64,000 nucleotides of DNA from the NCBI RefSeq assembly GCF_033807715.1, contig NC_084601.1, positions 21,790,629 to 21,854,628 of the forward strand, given 5' to 3'. Positions 32,783 through 45,200 of this stretch are shown in pieces. Numbering within the stretch: the stretch's first letter is position 1; each line of letters opens with the position of its first letter. Source of the DNA: Cololabis saira. Taxonomy: Eukaryota; Chordata; Actinopteri; Beloniformes; Belonidae. Below the pieces are notes generated by a model. It saw only the letters and a program-made list of their open reading frames with translations, was not told where the DNA came from and did not search any database. The position numbers and the translations under genes are program-made.

Positions 32783-35700
32783 TCTTTTCATTCCAACTTG
32801 GTCCTTCCGCCTTTTTGAGCGTAAGCAAGATGACAATGCAAGCAGTCATCATTTTATGCTGTAAATCCTGCTGTTTGACAGCAGACATCCTGAAGCACGA
32901 GTAAAAGCTTTCTGCTGTCCGGCTACGTTGCAGGAAAACATGATGATGGAGTCTTACTATGTATGTGGCATAGATGCGGATTTAAGACAATGGCTGTTCT
33001 TGCCAAATAAGGGATGGTTTCATTTTCTTTTTCTGAGGGTTTTTTCTTTTCCCTGTTCATATCGTTTGTCCATTATGACCTGACGATCTTTTATGTCTGC
33101 AGGGGTGTCAATGTTTTATTAGCACTCAGTCTCAATACAAACAGTCATTTAAAATGAAACGATAATATTTAACCTTTTTAAATGTTTTTGTTGCATGTTC
33201 CCAGTTAACGTAGGAGGTTAAGAAATAAAAGGTTTCCAGTCAAGGCATTTTTGAAGAAGGCATACGTGGGAGTAGGTTTTAAGAAGTTTTATTTTAAACC
33301 AAAAAGATCCACCAACCGTCGTATTGGGTCTGATTACGTCCCGTAAACTGTAGAGCGAAGCTGTGTCTCTTCTTGCTGTCTCAGTTTATGTGCGCTTCGT
33401 CTTTTTAGTTTAGTCACTTTGGTTGCTGTTGGCTGTCTCGTGTTCGACCAGCGCCTCTGTCTACATTTACATGTGAGAATTGTTCTTATGAGCTCAATTT
33501 AAAATACCATCGAACATGTTGGCATTTTAACTTTTTCTAGGCATTTTAACTTTTTCTAAGCCATGATTTAATAAAGGCCTTTTATATTTTTCTAACTTCT
33601 TGAGTGCCTCGGTTTTTCTAAATTGTTTTTGTACCATCGAACTGACTTTGCTCTGATGTGTACAGTCGTCATGTCGGTACCTTTGAGCAAATCCTGGCCG
33701 TTCTAAAACGCTCGAGATACTTCTACATTACTCATAAAAGGCAACGCTTCGCGTTAAGGCTGTTGAAGTTAATGTGTCGACACAAATTGTGTTTAAAGCC
33801 ACTTGTTTGTTTTACGTGAGATTTTTGCATTCGTGTTTTAGGAAATACGACCCTCGGTCCAACCTGTAGTTTGGACAAACAGAAAGCGATGCAACAGTAA
33901 TGAAGTATAAAATACAAAGTGAGGTTGTGTTTTTGATATTTTCAAGTTTCTTTTATTCCACAGACTGTAAAATACTAAAAAAAAAAATACAAACAAAAAA
34001 AACGTTCTCCTTGTAGGGCGTGCTGCCATGTAGCCGTCAACGCTGCCGGGAACATGCCCACCGTATGTGAACCAGCATTTACTGCGGCTGCCAGCTCCAT
34101 CAGCTTACCCACGTCAGCAGGAAATAAAATCGCTATATATAAATTCAGCTGAGCAACCTCGTTTCGTGGATCTGAAATCACACAAAACCAAAGTGTTTTT
34201 TTTATTTTTAACCAGGCTGTAAATATATTTATTAAAAACTGCTCTAAAACGTGGGATGTTTAATTGGACATACTTTTGTGTTAAAACGATTTTCTGGCCC
34301 TGTACTATTGCATTTTCAAAAACATCTTTTTAAGGTAAACAGAAAATGAAAAAACATTATTTTTCTGATTAATCTAGTAATTAATTTAGTTATCTATAAA
34401 CATCTCTAGAATAATCAAGACTTGAAAACAGAGAGAAGTAGGGCTGTCAACCAATTACATTTTTACCATACAAATAGCGGACATGTAGTGTAGGTATTCG
34501 CAGGACCATACACCCACCCTGTATTCATCGTTGAGGCTCAGCAGTTATATAAATTAGGTTATTTAGCTTCCTGAAAATACTTAACAATACAGTTTTTACA
34601 TCAATAGATAGTTTTTATCCTCCTGATGGCAAAGACATCATTTTTTTGATAGGATAGAATTCAACTTTAATAATCTTAAAGTTCATTGCCACCATGGCCA
34701 CAACAATACAACGTAGAACAATACACATTAACATGTCTCAACCTAGGGACGGCAGTGGATCAATACAACAAATAATAACCAGAAAATGACCCCCCAAAAA
34801 AGGGAGATAAAAGAAAAAGAATACAATGTGCAAGAGAAGTATAGCAGCAAATTAAACAGCTAAGAATATAGCTGCAATTAAAAGTGCTGGTATCCAGTTT
34901 GTTTTACTTTCCCGTCTTTGTACATGTGCTCAGTGTTTCCTAGAAATGTTAACACAGTTCCAACTGAAATCTCAACATGTCCTCGATGCTGAACATGCTG
35001 CTGAACAGCAGCCTGTCAGAGTGTTAACAGAGAATCTGTCTCTGCAGAGGACAACCAGCCCTACCTCTCCGTGCCCTCCACCGACCCCAAGATCACCAGT
35101 GCCGTGTGGGGGCCACTGGGAGAGTTCGTCATCGCCGGCCACGAGAACGGAGAGATCAACCAGTTCAGCGCCAAGGTTTGATACACACAAGGAAATACGT
35201 GGGAGCAAGTTCAGATTAACATCTGATAAAGAAAATATTTAGTTGTCAAACACTCTTTTGGTAAATGAAAAGATTGAATTGAAACTAACTTTCACAGTCG
35301 GGAGAGGTCCTGAAGAAGTGCAAGGAGCACACCAAGCAGATCAACGACATCCAGTCATCAGTGGACCTTACGATGTTCATCACTGCCTCCAAGGATAACA
35401 GCGCCAAAGTAAGCGTGAGCCGCTCCTCGCCCTCAGAGCAGCTTAGAGGTTCTCTAGGAGGTTTGGGGGGCAAGTCGCTTTTGGAACTCTGTCTCAGAGT
35501 TACTCGTGTTTGCTCTCTTGTTTTCTCTTCAGTTATTGGTTTCGAGTCTCTCAGGCCCCGTTTAAACGTAGCAAAAACGGTGGTGTTTTCATGCATTTTG
35601 GCCGTTCATTTACACGAAAACGAAGCTCAACGTCACCAAAAACTTTCATTTCTGAAAACCCCGGCCAAAGTGGAGATTTGCAAAAACTCTGTCTTCACGT

Positions 35701-37601
35701 TTGCTTGTAAACAGAGGGAAACGGACATTTAGGCTTCAGAACGTCACATTATGCGACAGAAACGTCACCAGCGTCATCTGTGCGACCTGTGTTTACAATT
35801 TGTTTGGCTACTGTAATCACTCGTGTCGTTTGTTTTTTCCCAGGATTCTGATCGGCTAGCATGACTTTATGCTTCTCGTTACACTGCCGTCTGTAGGTGT
35901 GGCTGCTCATAGCACCTTAACAGTGTATTTATCCGGGTCTGTGTAAATTATGGTATTTTTGAAAAACATAGAGGGGGAAATATCCGTTTTTGTAAATACT
36001 CGTGACTCGACCTGAGTCACCCCTGCCCTCATGTCCCGTGTAGCTCTCCTACGCTGTTGGTTGTATTTTTTTTTTGATGGGGGGGGTGTTGATGAGTGAC
36101 ATGGTGTCCTAAGGTGATGTACTGTTGTTGTGAGATGCAAACAGGGTGGAAGTCCAAAGTTGTTTTGTCTGGTTGTTGCTGATAGTAGACAACAAGAGGC
36201 AGACGAGACTTCCAATGACCAATCTGTAAAAAGAGGTTGTGTTAACCTGAATAATCTGGCTAATTCTGCTCTGGTCCTCCATATACAGAAGGCAGACGGA
36301 GCCCAGACATGAATTTGGGGCATTAGGTTTTGGGAAGAGTTAAGTGTCTGCAGGATTAATGCTCAGCTAATCTCATTGATACACGGCATCTCCTGCACTG
36401 TCTTAGTGGAGCCTTCAGAGATTTCAGCGCATCAAAACATTCCTAACCAACCAGCCAATCCATTTGGCGTCACCACGTCATTAAATAGGTACACTGGTAT
36501 TTTCCATAACACAGGGTTTGTGTCCGTTGCGCACACGTCTGGGCCGTTTTACCTGGTTTGAAGTGACACATCTAGGTTTTTCTGAATGAAAAGTAAAACA
36601 AGTTTACAAACTTGTCAAGTGATTTGGATCAGAACAAACCAAACAGACTTGATTGCACACTAATATATGTATTGTCTTTATGTCCTGGTAGCTGTTTGAC
36701 TGCAGTACTCTGGATCACATCAAGACTTTCAAGACAGAGAGACCGGTCAACTCCGCTGCCATCTCCCCCATCATGGATCACGTAAGAAGTCAATCGTCGG
36801 TTCTTGTCGGCCCAGTATCAAACCACAGGACACTCCCGTGTCGGGCCCTTCTTTCATAACCACCAGAAAAAGACAATAGTAATTAAGCATGTGCTACAAT
36901 CAAGGAACTGGTGGGAAACCTACAAATACAATACAAATGTTTGAGACGTTTTCTTTAGCCGCTGAAACGCCACATCCAGTCGTTCCTAGATTTGTCTCAC
37001 CCTACGCGGAAAGTCGTGAATTTGTCTTTTATTGATAGGTAAATGCATTGAAAAGTATGATTTAAAAATATAATTTAAAAAGTAGCTACGTTTAAATCAC
37101 ATTTGAACCAAAATGCTAAGGTGTCCCTGGATGAAGTAGTCTGACGTTCCTGTTGTAAACCTTTCAGGTGGTGATGGGAGGTGGTCAGGAAGCCATGGAG
37201 GTCACGACTACTTCCACCAGGATTGGCAAGTTTGAGGCCAGGTGAGTTTAAACGCTGCAGTGAAGCTTCAAATACTGAAACACACATAAGGAATCATCCG
37301 TGCAAAGGCAGGCTGGTCCCGGTAATCCTCTTCCTCTGCTGTTCTTAGGTTCTTTCACGCCGCCTATGAAGAGGAGTTTGGCAGAGTCAAAGGTCATTTC
37401 GGCCCCATCAATTGTGTGGCTTTCCATCCGGATGGCAAGAGGTACGTAAATGTACAAAGTCTTGTTGAAACTGCCTCACGAGTTGCTGTTAACTTTCCTC
37501 TTCTTGTTGTTCTCTACAGTTACAGCAGCGGAGGAGAAGATGGATATGTAAGGATTCATTACTTTGACCCTCAGTACTTTGACTTCGAACTGGAGGCGTA
37601 A
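29654..37601 (+). CDS. eif3i: Eukaryotic translation initiation factor 3 subunit I, complete
   Basis: WD-repeat subunit of eIF3; with eIF3b and eIF3g it forms the mobile module that helps scanning on the 40S ribosome. Coding exons: 29654-29656 (Met only), 31036-31128, 31210-31297, 32123-32188, 32536-32685, 35048-35175, 35298-35408, 36692-36781, 37168-37241, 37349-37441, 37520-37601. They sum to 978 nt, 325 aa, the same length as I recall for human. Motifs: [125 protein letters not shown]. These are seven blades of a beta-propeller. All donors are GT and all acceptors AG. Confidence 0.98.
30003..30847. mobile_element. TIR element (TAGGGTTGCMAACC ends) with an unusual 30-bp flanking duplication
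   Basis: The left end TAGGGTTGCAAACCGTCCC is complementary at its tip to the right end GTTGGCAACCCTA. Directly abutting both ends is the same 30-bp sequence (29973-30002 and 30848-30877, one C/T difference), beginning AACATGACCATTG and ending GAGAT. A related copy lies in reverse at about 51110-51770. The ends look hAT-like, but hAT duplications are 8 bp. It lies in eif3i intron 1. Confidence 0.75.
30941..30983. repeat. (TA)n microsatellite
   Basis: About 20 TA units with one interruption, 50 bp upstream of the acceptor of eif3i coding exon 2. Confidence 0.95.
31640..31870. repeat. Unclassified dispersed repeat, copy A
   Basis: Shares the block 'cacctgaatgctccag...aaact.cca' and flanking T-rich text with 45000-45300 and, less closely, 55280-55700. 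The family is not recognised. Confidence 0.45.
32739..32777. repeat. (TA)n microsatellite
   Basis: About 19 uninterrupted TA units in the eif3i intron after exon 32536-32685. Confidence 0.95.
32780..35047. other. Largest eif3i intron remainder
   Basis: AT-rich. No transposon with clear ends was found. A short LINE-tail-like stretch (34650-34720) is the only repeat-like signal. Two adjacent copies of 'ggcattttaactttttcta' occur at 33521-33560. Confidence 0.45.
35562..36010. mobile_element. Probable miniature inverted-repeat element
   Basis: The left part GGCCCCGTTTAAACGTAGC with 'aaaacgg' blocks and the right part 'gggggaaatatccgtttttg' resemble a common fish element bounded by GGCCCCGTTTACAC-type ends. 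The right terminus is not clearly preserved. It lies in an eif3i intron. Confidence 0.5.
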
Positions 37602-37685
37602 ACAGACTCAACCTCCCTCAACGCCGCAGCATTCTCAGTCTCCCGAGGGGATTCAGCTCCTCCTCTCCTGAACTGATCTGTCAGA

Positions 37686-37747
37686 AATAAACATTTCCCA
37701 GCAGTGGTTGCATTTAGTTTGTACTCTTTGGATTACTTCAAAATAAA
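37686..37747 (+). terminator. eif3i: eif3i polyadenylation signals
   Basis: Two AATAAA hexamers, at 37686-37691 and 37742-37747, lie 85 and 141 bp after the stop, giving a very short 3' UTR. Confidence 0.8.
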
Positions 37748-38214
37748 GAGATTGAGAGAAGATCGTTTGTAACACCTTTTGAAGTTCTTGTCTCTTTTCT
37801 ACCAACATTGGACCTGCTGCAACCAGATTTGAGTTTTTTTGCTTTGAAATTGCAGTCTAATGTTCTTTAAAATGTACAAGTTGACCAATGAGAAACTTAC
37901 AAAAGAGTTTTAGGGCCAGGCAGGAGAAACATGTTTTTTTTATCATTATGCCCTTCGAGAAAAGTCAAAGTACAATTTTGAGTCAAAATTTTGTGAATAA
38001 AGTTGAAATGTTTATTCACAAAATTTCTACTTTATTCTTGAAATTAATTTCAACATTCATTTTTACTTCTCGAAGTGCACAGTAAGAAAAAATCTTCCCC
38101 AAATATTTCTCCTGCATGGCCCTAATACTCTGTAGTAACTGCTGCAGTTGGTATTGCAAGTAATTTTACTACCAACTAAAGTGTTTTTGTAAATCTTTTG
38201 ATTCCCTATCCTGT

Positions 38215-38350
38215 TGACTTTTAGAAGCTGAGACGGCACTGTTGCTTCACAGCCATGACATGGTTCAAACCTCAGCAGGGTCTTGAGTTCTCAGTCCAAA
38301 AATATATAGGGTCGGATTAATTGACTAACTGCTTGTGACCTGTGATGGGC
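38215..38350 (+). repeat. Degraded tRNA-derived SINE
   Basis: 'ggcactgttgcttcacagcc' followed by a B-box-like GGTTCAAACCTC and then 'gtgacctgtgatgg' follow the order of the common fish SINE seen at 10590-10925. It lies in the short eif3i-hdac1 intergenic gap. Confidence 0.6.
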
Positions 38351-38399
38351 CAAGCATTGATCCTAAATTTAACAAGTGTTTGTACTCTTAATACTTGGG

Positions 38400-39206
38400 C
38401 AAAAAGTGCATCAGTTTTCTTTATTTTTTTTTTATAACAAAGTTATGACAATGCACATTTCACAAGGATACAATTCCAGACAACCACGTGGAGGAGCCTC
38501 TTACTGGCCGACCTCCATCATGTTGCATGATACAAAATATAAAAATAAGTCGCTCACTCACAAACATCAGCCTCTGCAGAGGTTCACACATCCACATGCA
38601 AACAATGCAAGAAGAAAATAAAAACCATGAGATATTTATAAAGAGTGGACTAAAGGGACCGACTGTATTTGTGATTTTAAATAACTTAGAGACCGGATGC
38701 TGTCAGGAAAGCTAGGAAAAGGTACATGTTACAGGTGAGGTCATTCTCAACATGCATTCACTGACAAACAGCAAGCCAAAATCACTTGCCTAAAGCTGGT
38801 TATTCTAACAGCATCATAAATAGATGTTATCAAACTAAAGAGCCTTGTTGCACGTGAGCACTGGTAAACTACGTCTTTGGAGCCCCACAAACTGGGAAGA
38901 ATAAGCTCCGGGAGGTTTTCATTTTACAGACCTGGTTCACACAATCCATCAGAAATTTGTGACATTTTTAAGCTGCATGATGAGCCAGAAAGGTGGGATT
39001 CACAGTAACAACAGGCAGGGTGTCGTTTCCATAATGCTTAACCGGTTATCAAACCCCTCTCTGATGAAATGTGGTGTGAACCAGGTTTGCCTGGAAGAAC
39101 AAAAATAATAAGAGGAATACAAAAAGGCCCTATCGCTGCAGTGAAACAGTAATCCGTGGGGCTTGAAGACGAATCCATCAGTGACGCCACGTCTTTGTGC
39201 CACACT
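38400..39206 (-). other. hdac1: 3' UTR of hdac1
   Basis: Runs from the stop (39207-39209) to a minus-strand AATAAA (plus-strand 38420-38425). Together with the eif3i 3' end at about 37760, this leaves only about 640 bp between the two convergent genes. Confidence 0.7.
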
Positions 39207-42200
39207 TCAAGTCGTCTTCCCCTCCTCTTTTGGTCTGAAATACAAACAGTTTTGTAAAAAAAAAAAAAGATTAAAAAACACCTCCCAAACTACATTCTGT
39301 CTTCTGTATATAAACTTTACATTGAATCAATATCTTCACTTGGAACCTCAGTGCAACTAGTTTTACTTTCCCAATGTGTTGTATGAAACTACTACTATCC
39401 CCATATAATTAAGTCTCATGCATCAAGACTTTTCTTACCCAGATGTGTCCATCTTTTCTTCTTCCTTCTCTTCCTCTTTCACTTCTAGAGGGAAAACAGA
39501 AGCTATCATCAGTAAGAAATATTCAGAAGAATACTTCCTATAAATGTGATTGTACACACCTTTATTTTCCTCTACTTCCTTCTCTTCCTCCTTCTTTACT
39601 CGTTTAGTCTTTTTGTGGTTGGCGGCATTCCTGCGACCTCCTCCCTGTCCCTCGGCCTCGTCCTCCGAGTCGGAAAACTCTTCCTCACAGGCTATCCTCT
39701 TGTCGTGGGCCCGAACTGAAACAGAATACAGAGCTCATAAACATCAAGGGTTTGACTGGTAATCCCTCGCTATAACGCGGTTCACCTTTCACGTCTCGCT
39801 GCTTCACGGATTTGCATCGTGTTCTGCATTCTGATTGGCTTCTTCACTTCCTGTGTCAATAACGTTGGTCGCTTAGCAACAATGCTGAGAACGACCAATG
39901 AGCTTCAGCAGCAGCTCAAGAAGTTTGATGAATTGGTCATTACAGTTCTCAAATATAATAACCAATGGTAGCATGTCGGTTTATAAGAATCTTTTTGCCC
40001 AGAAGAAAAAAAAGCGACAACAACGACCCATAACTATGTTCTTTTCTGGAAAAAACACCTGCACCGCGGGCATTAGAAGAAAAAGACGCTACAGAGCGAG
40101 TCAGGATGCAGCAGCATCAGAAGAGCAGTGAAATACGCGCCAGCCACAATTTATCCTACTGCACTTGTTGTATTTTTTTCATAATCATTTTTCATTTCCT
40201 CCCATTCAAATCCAATTACTCGGGTCGCGGTGGGGCGGGGCTGATCTACGCAATTTGAAGCCTTGTATAATAATTAGTGCTGGCCAACGATTACATTTTT
40301 TAATCTTAATTAGTCCATGATTTCTGTAATTAACTATGCGATTAATCGCGATTAATTGCATATTAATTGCAAATTTATTCACACATTTTGTGCTGTTCTA
40401 AATTACCTCAAGGTATGTTTTTTTTAATGTTTTTAATACTGTTAACAACATGAGAAAGGGCAAATATGCTCATTTATGCCAATATTTATTCAACTTTCCA
40501 CAAAAAAAAGCTTTTGACCTGAATGTAACATTCCTTCACCTGATCCTCAGTGCTCAGCCAAATACTCGTGCGAATCGCAGTGTGCGTGCGCCTGTCTGTA
40601 CGCGTGTGTGTGTGTGCGGGGGGGGCATTATTTAGATTTTTATGTTTTATGTAAAGCGCTTTGCGTTGCATTTTTTATTTTGTAAGAAAAGCGCTTAACA
40701 AATAAAGTTTGATTTGACTTGTCTTAACTTTTTTGCAAGCTGCTCAGCGTTGTCTGCTTTTGACGAGGGGTGAGGGGCGGAGCGAATGGCTGCAAATGGT
40801 ATTTGAGAATTGACGTATTTCGATGGTAATTCATTTTAAATCGACAGTACATGCAAATAACTTTAGACTTGTCCAGCAAACCATCTGCATCTTTTTGAAA
40901 GTGAACTAACCGTTCAAAAGTCCCTTTTAATTCTCCATCTTTCAATCCACCATACGTTTCCTCAGGCTACGGGTGCCGTCGAGCGCCAGAAATGATGTCT
41001 TTTTTTTTATTTATTTTTTTTAAATTGTGCGTTTAAAAAAATTGTCGACGTTAAGTTAACGCGTCGTTAACACGTTAACTTGGACAGCCCTAATAATAAT
41101 ATTAAAAAAAAGGTTGCTACTTTGCTGATTTCACTTATCACGGGGTATTTTTGGAACGTAACCCCCGCGAAAAACGAGGGATCACTGTAGTACAAAGAGT
41201 TATTTTGTTTGTTTTTGGTACAAAAAAAACCCCCAACACAAACCAAATTCTTGGTAAATGTCTCTTACTGGAGATGCGTTTGTCGGGGTCTTCCTCCTCC
41301 TCGTCTCCACTGTCCGGGTGAGGAGCATCTTCGGGGATGGCCTGCATCTGGACGCCAGGGGCGTGAGGCAGCATACGGAGATTTTCAAAGAGCCGCTGTT
41401 TGATTTTCTCCAGGTACTCGTTGGTGTTTTGGTTCGTCATGTTGGAGGGACTGATGTGCAGCTTGAAATCAGGCCCAAAGTACTCAAAGTAATCGTTGTA
41501 GGGTAACTCGTTGGGGATGGAGCAGTCCAAGGCAACGGCAGTTTCGAAGGTCCAGCAACGAGCCACGTTACGAATGGTGTAGCCCCCCCCACCCAGCATG
41601 AGCAGGGGGAGGTTGAAGCTCTTTATGTACTCAACACACTTGGCATGACCTACAAGAAGCAACACATACTCAGGTTAAGGGCTTGATCTGGTGAAAGTAC
41701 TCAGTCTTTGGAATGTGAAAAGTGTCAACACCTTTGATGGTGAGGTTGAAGCAGCCCAGCCGGTCTCCAGAGAGAGAATCTGCTCCACACTGCAGAACCA
41801 CAGCACTCGGCTGGTACATCTCCATGACTTTAGCCATGATCTGACACAAACATTCACATTACCTTATTACCACAGAGAAACAACCACGTGTTTGCAGACT
41901 AAAGTATTTGTAGTTTTCAAAAGCTAATTATAGACACGCTAAACAAACTTACTGGTTTGAAGATGGCTTCGTAGGACTCGTCGTCGATGCCGTCTCTAAG
42001 AGGGTAGTTTACTGCGTAGTACTTGCCCTTCCCTGCTCCGATGTCCTGCAGGGATGTTCCTTAGTTAATTCATGTCAACATATTTTCCAACATTGTATTT
42101 TAAGGCTCCTACACACTGCAGGGTTCTTGGCCCTCTCAAACGAAGGATGGTCCTCGAGAAAGAAATAGTGGAAATTACAGGTCCAAATCAGCCGTCTCGT

Positions 42201-45200
42201 CTCGTCTTAGAATGTGAGCGACGCCACGACCATCGTCACACTGGTCTTGTGACCAAACACTGCTGGATTTCATTTTCAGACCGTGCCTGATATACTTTGA
42301 CTCTGTCTACTGACTAGCCAATTAAAAAGCAAAGCTAACATGGTTTCGTACATCTGCAGCCTGAGGCATGTGATGTCATACTACACGTTGTCTTTGTAAA
42401 ACTGACATCCAATTAGGGCTGGGTGATATATTGAGTATAGGCGATGTATCTCGGCTTCTACTCTGTGCGATGTACAAATTGACTATCGTGAATATTCGAA
42501 TATACATTTGCTTTTAGCTGTGGGCATTAAATTACAGGCTTTTCTCACTCTCTCGTCTCGTCTCTCCTTCTCTGAGACATAAAACAAGCGCACCCTGTTA
42601 CGCACGTCAGTCACGTGATGTCGTGTGTGCATTATCATTGGCCCCCGACCAGCTGCTGGTGTCGGCGCTGCTGTCCGGGACCGCCGGTCACTTCCACCCC
42701 GCTTTAACTTTCCCAAACTCGCCTGTTTGCACCGTCGCGCGTAGCAACCTCTTTTCAAAGCAAACCGGTTTAGTAAAGACGGGAGGGGATGTTTTCTCTT
42801 CGCACGGCTCCGGAGGGCCGAGGAGCCGCTCAGCGCGACACGCGCAGCCGAGCCTTTAGGCTGATTTATGGTTCCGTGTTACACCAACGCAGAGCCTACG
42901 GCGTAAATGCGCGTCGCCGCGTACCCTACGGCGTAGGTTCTGCGTCGATTTACCGCGGAACCAAAATTCAGGCTTTTCTCTTCCAGAGCTGAGAAACGTC
43001 ACCTAGTGTTGCTTAAATGTGGCCTCATGAAATCAATCTCTATCATCGAAACAAATCAAACAAGACTATATGACGTCATATTTCTAAAAGTAAGTGAAAG
43101 TGATGCAAAGTAAAGGAGGAGAGGATGAAACATTGCAGTCCCTACGCCTACATTAGTCTGAATATAAAGGTGCTCTAAAGGCCCCTCCTGCTCAGAGCAG
43201 CTCATCCTGGTAAAACTGGGTAAAACCAGAACATGTTCTTAGCAGATGATCTTCCGAGGGGGAGTCAAAGATGCAACGTGCACTTTCTGTTTTGAAATGA
43301 CACTTTTTATGTTTATGCCACTCACTGCTTAGTAACTGTTTAATAAATACAGTTTTGGTAAATTTGACTTATTTGAAAGTTTAAAATTAGCATATATTAA
43401 TGCAGTATGAACAAGAATGTTTTAATGTAGACATATAGAATCATCATACTGGTGTGATTGTAGCATCAAAGTGTTAATTCAAGGCTAAGGCAAAATATTG
43501 AGATATATATCGTGTATCGTGACATGGCCTAAAAATATCGAGATATTAATAAAAAGCCATATCGCCCAGCCCTACATCCAATGTTGGTCTCTTCTCCTGA
43601 ATCATCACCGGGAACTTCTCTTCTTTTCGGTACATATACAAGCGACTACAGAGTGATTCATTTTCACTTTTTATCCCCTCCCCTCCCATATGCGAGAGGG
43701 TTTCTGACAGATAACCATCTAACTGTTGAGCGGTTTTGCTTGTCGTCTGCCTGGCATCTGGGTTATTTTCTTGGAGGATCTCGTCAAACATATCAGACAG
43801 TGAGGGTTTGCACACCACTTCGGTAGTAGGGGCCCTTTTCTCTGCACTCTCTCCCCGATCTCTGCTGTGCGTCCCGTGACCGTCTCCATCACCAAGCGGT
43901 TTTCCCAAATCCAACTCAGCCTGGATCATTTCTCTTGTCCTCTGCTTTTCCCCCACAACCAAGTAATGACCTGACATGCTGACATGTTTGCTGCATTTAA
44001 CACTGCACGCCCCTCACTCACGCTAATTGATTGCGTCATCACACGCTGTTATTAATTGTTCGTTTTTTTCCCCCACTTATTCCACCAAACACCGAAAGTG
44101 TTTTTTTTTGCTATTTTCGGCCGAACAATTTCGGTTACCGAACACTCAGTGCATCACTAGTCTGTGTACTTGATCTTGACATCTTACCCAGGATTAAGCA
44201 GATCCAAGTCATACAGTGTGAGATGTAATGATCTGACATGACTGCAGCCTGCAGAAGCTTTTGTAGGGAAACTTACTCTCAGGTCTCCAGTTCCAGGGAA
44301 GTATTCCCCATACTTGTGGAAAGAGACTGTCATGACCCTGTCAGTGGTGTAGAAAGCTTCCTCCACCCCATCACCATGGTGGATGTCGATGTCTATGTAT
44401 AAAACCCTCTGGTGGTATCTGGACAGGGCACAGAATTGAACACGATGAGATTTCTCTCACCAATAAATAAAGTGAAAACAGAATAATTAACATGTGACAG
44501 AACTTGTATATCAGCTACAAGCAGCTGTAAATACTTCACAACAGTTAACCCCGACTAAAAAACAAATCAAATCTATATCCATCAATCACACGACCACTTA
44601 AACAACTGAAGTGTAATTGGCCACGTTCACAGCAAGTCGTTAACGCTGTTATAAATCTAAACAAACCCCTCTGCAAAGGAACATGATACAAGACTTAAAA
44701 AAGGGGCACTATTTGTCAATTTAAAAATGTAAACTGGTGTACAAAAACCAAAGCCTGATTGATAAGAAAGCTAAATGATTACGTAGAAATCAGTAGTGCT
44801 TACTTAAGCAGTTCCAGGATGGCGAGGACAATGTCGTTGACGTAGCAGAAACCAGAGGCCTCAGATTTCTTAGCATGATGGAGTCCTCCAGCCCAGTTGA
44901 CGGCGATGTCTGTCTGCTGCTTGTTCAGCTTCACTGCTCCAGCTGGAGTTTGCAAACAAACATACACAGCAAATAACAATTACAGATAATCTTTCTCATT
45001 GTAGAACACTGGACGCCGAGCTGTTTAAAAATTATTTTTAAACCCTTCCCAGGTTCATGTGCAGCAACAATTACTTCTCTAAGACCACTGACTGTGTCTT
45101 TCCTTCCTGGCAGATTGATTACACACCTGAATGCTCCAGCCTGCAAACTGCCAATTTGTCTGTATATATGTGTCTGCTCCCCTGGTGATGATCAATTTAT

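Larger units (their letters stand above)
39756..41187. mobile_element. Tigger/pogo-type (Tc1-mariner) element, interrupted
   Basis: The left end CTGGTAATCCCTCGCTATAA and the complement of the right end, CAGTGATCCCTCGTTTTTCG, are the characteristic Tigger-like termini with 'cgcgg' inside. A plus-strand frame (39898-40131) holds [18 protein letters not shown] and PITMFFS, the C-terminal end of a Tigger transposase. A TA remains on the right (41188-41189). It is broken by the hAT-like element at 40275-41092 and lies in an hdac1 intron. Confidence 0.78.

Noticed and set aside
41138..41268. Extension of the hdac1 frame past exon 41269-41649
   Set aside because: A consensus donor (GTAAGA) ends the exon and the remaining frame reads intron. 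The next exon restores the conserved [14 protein letters not shown] tail.
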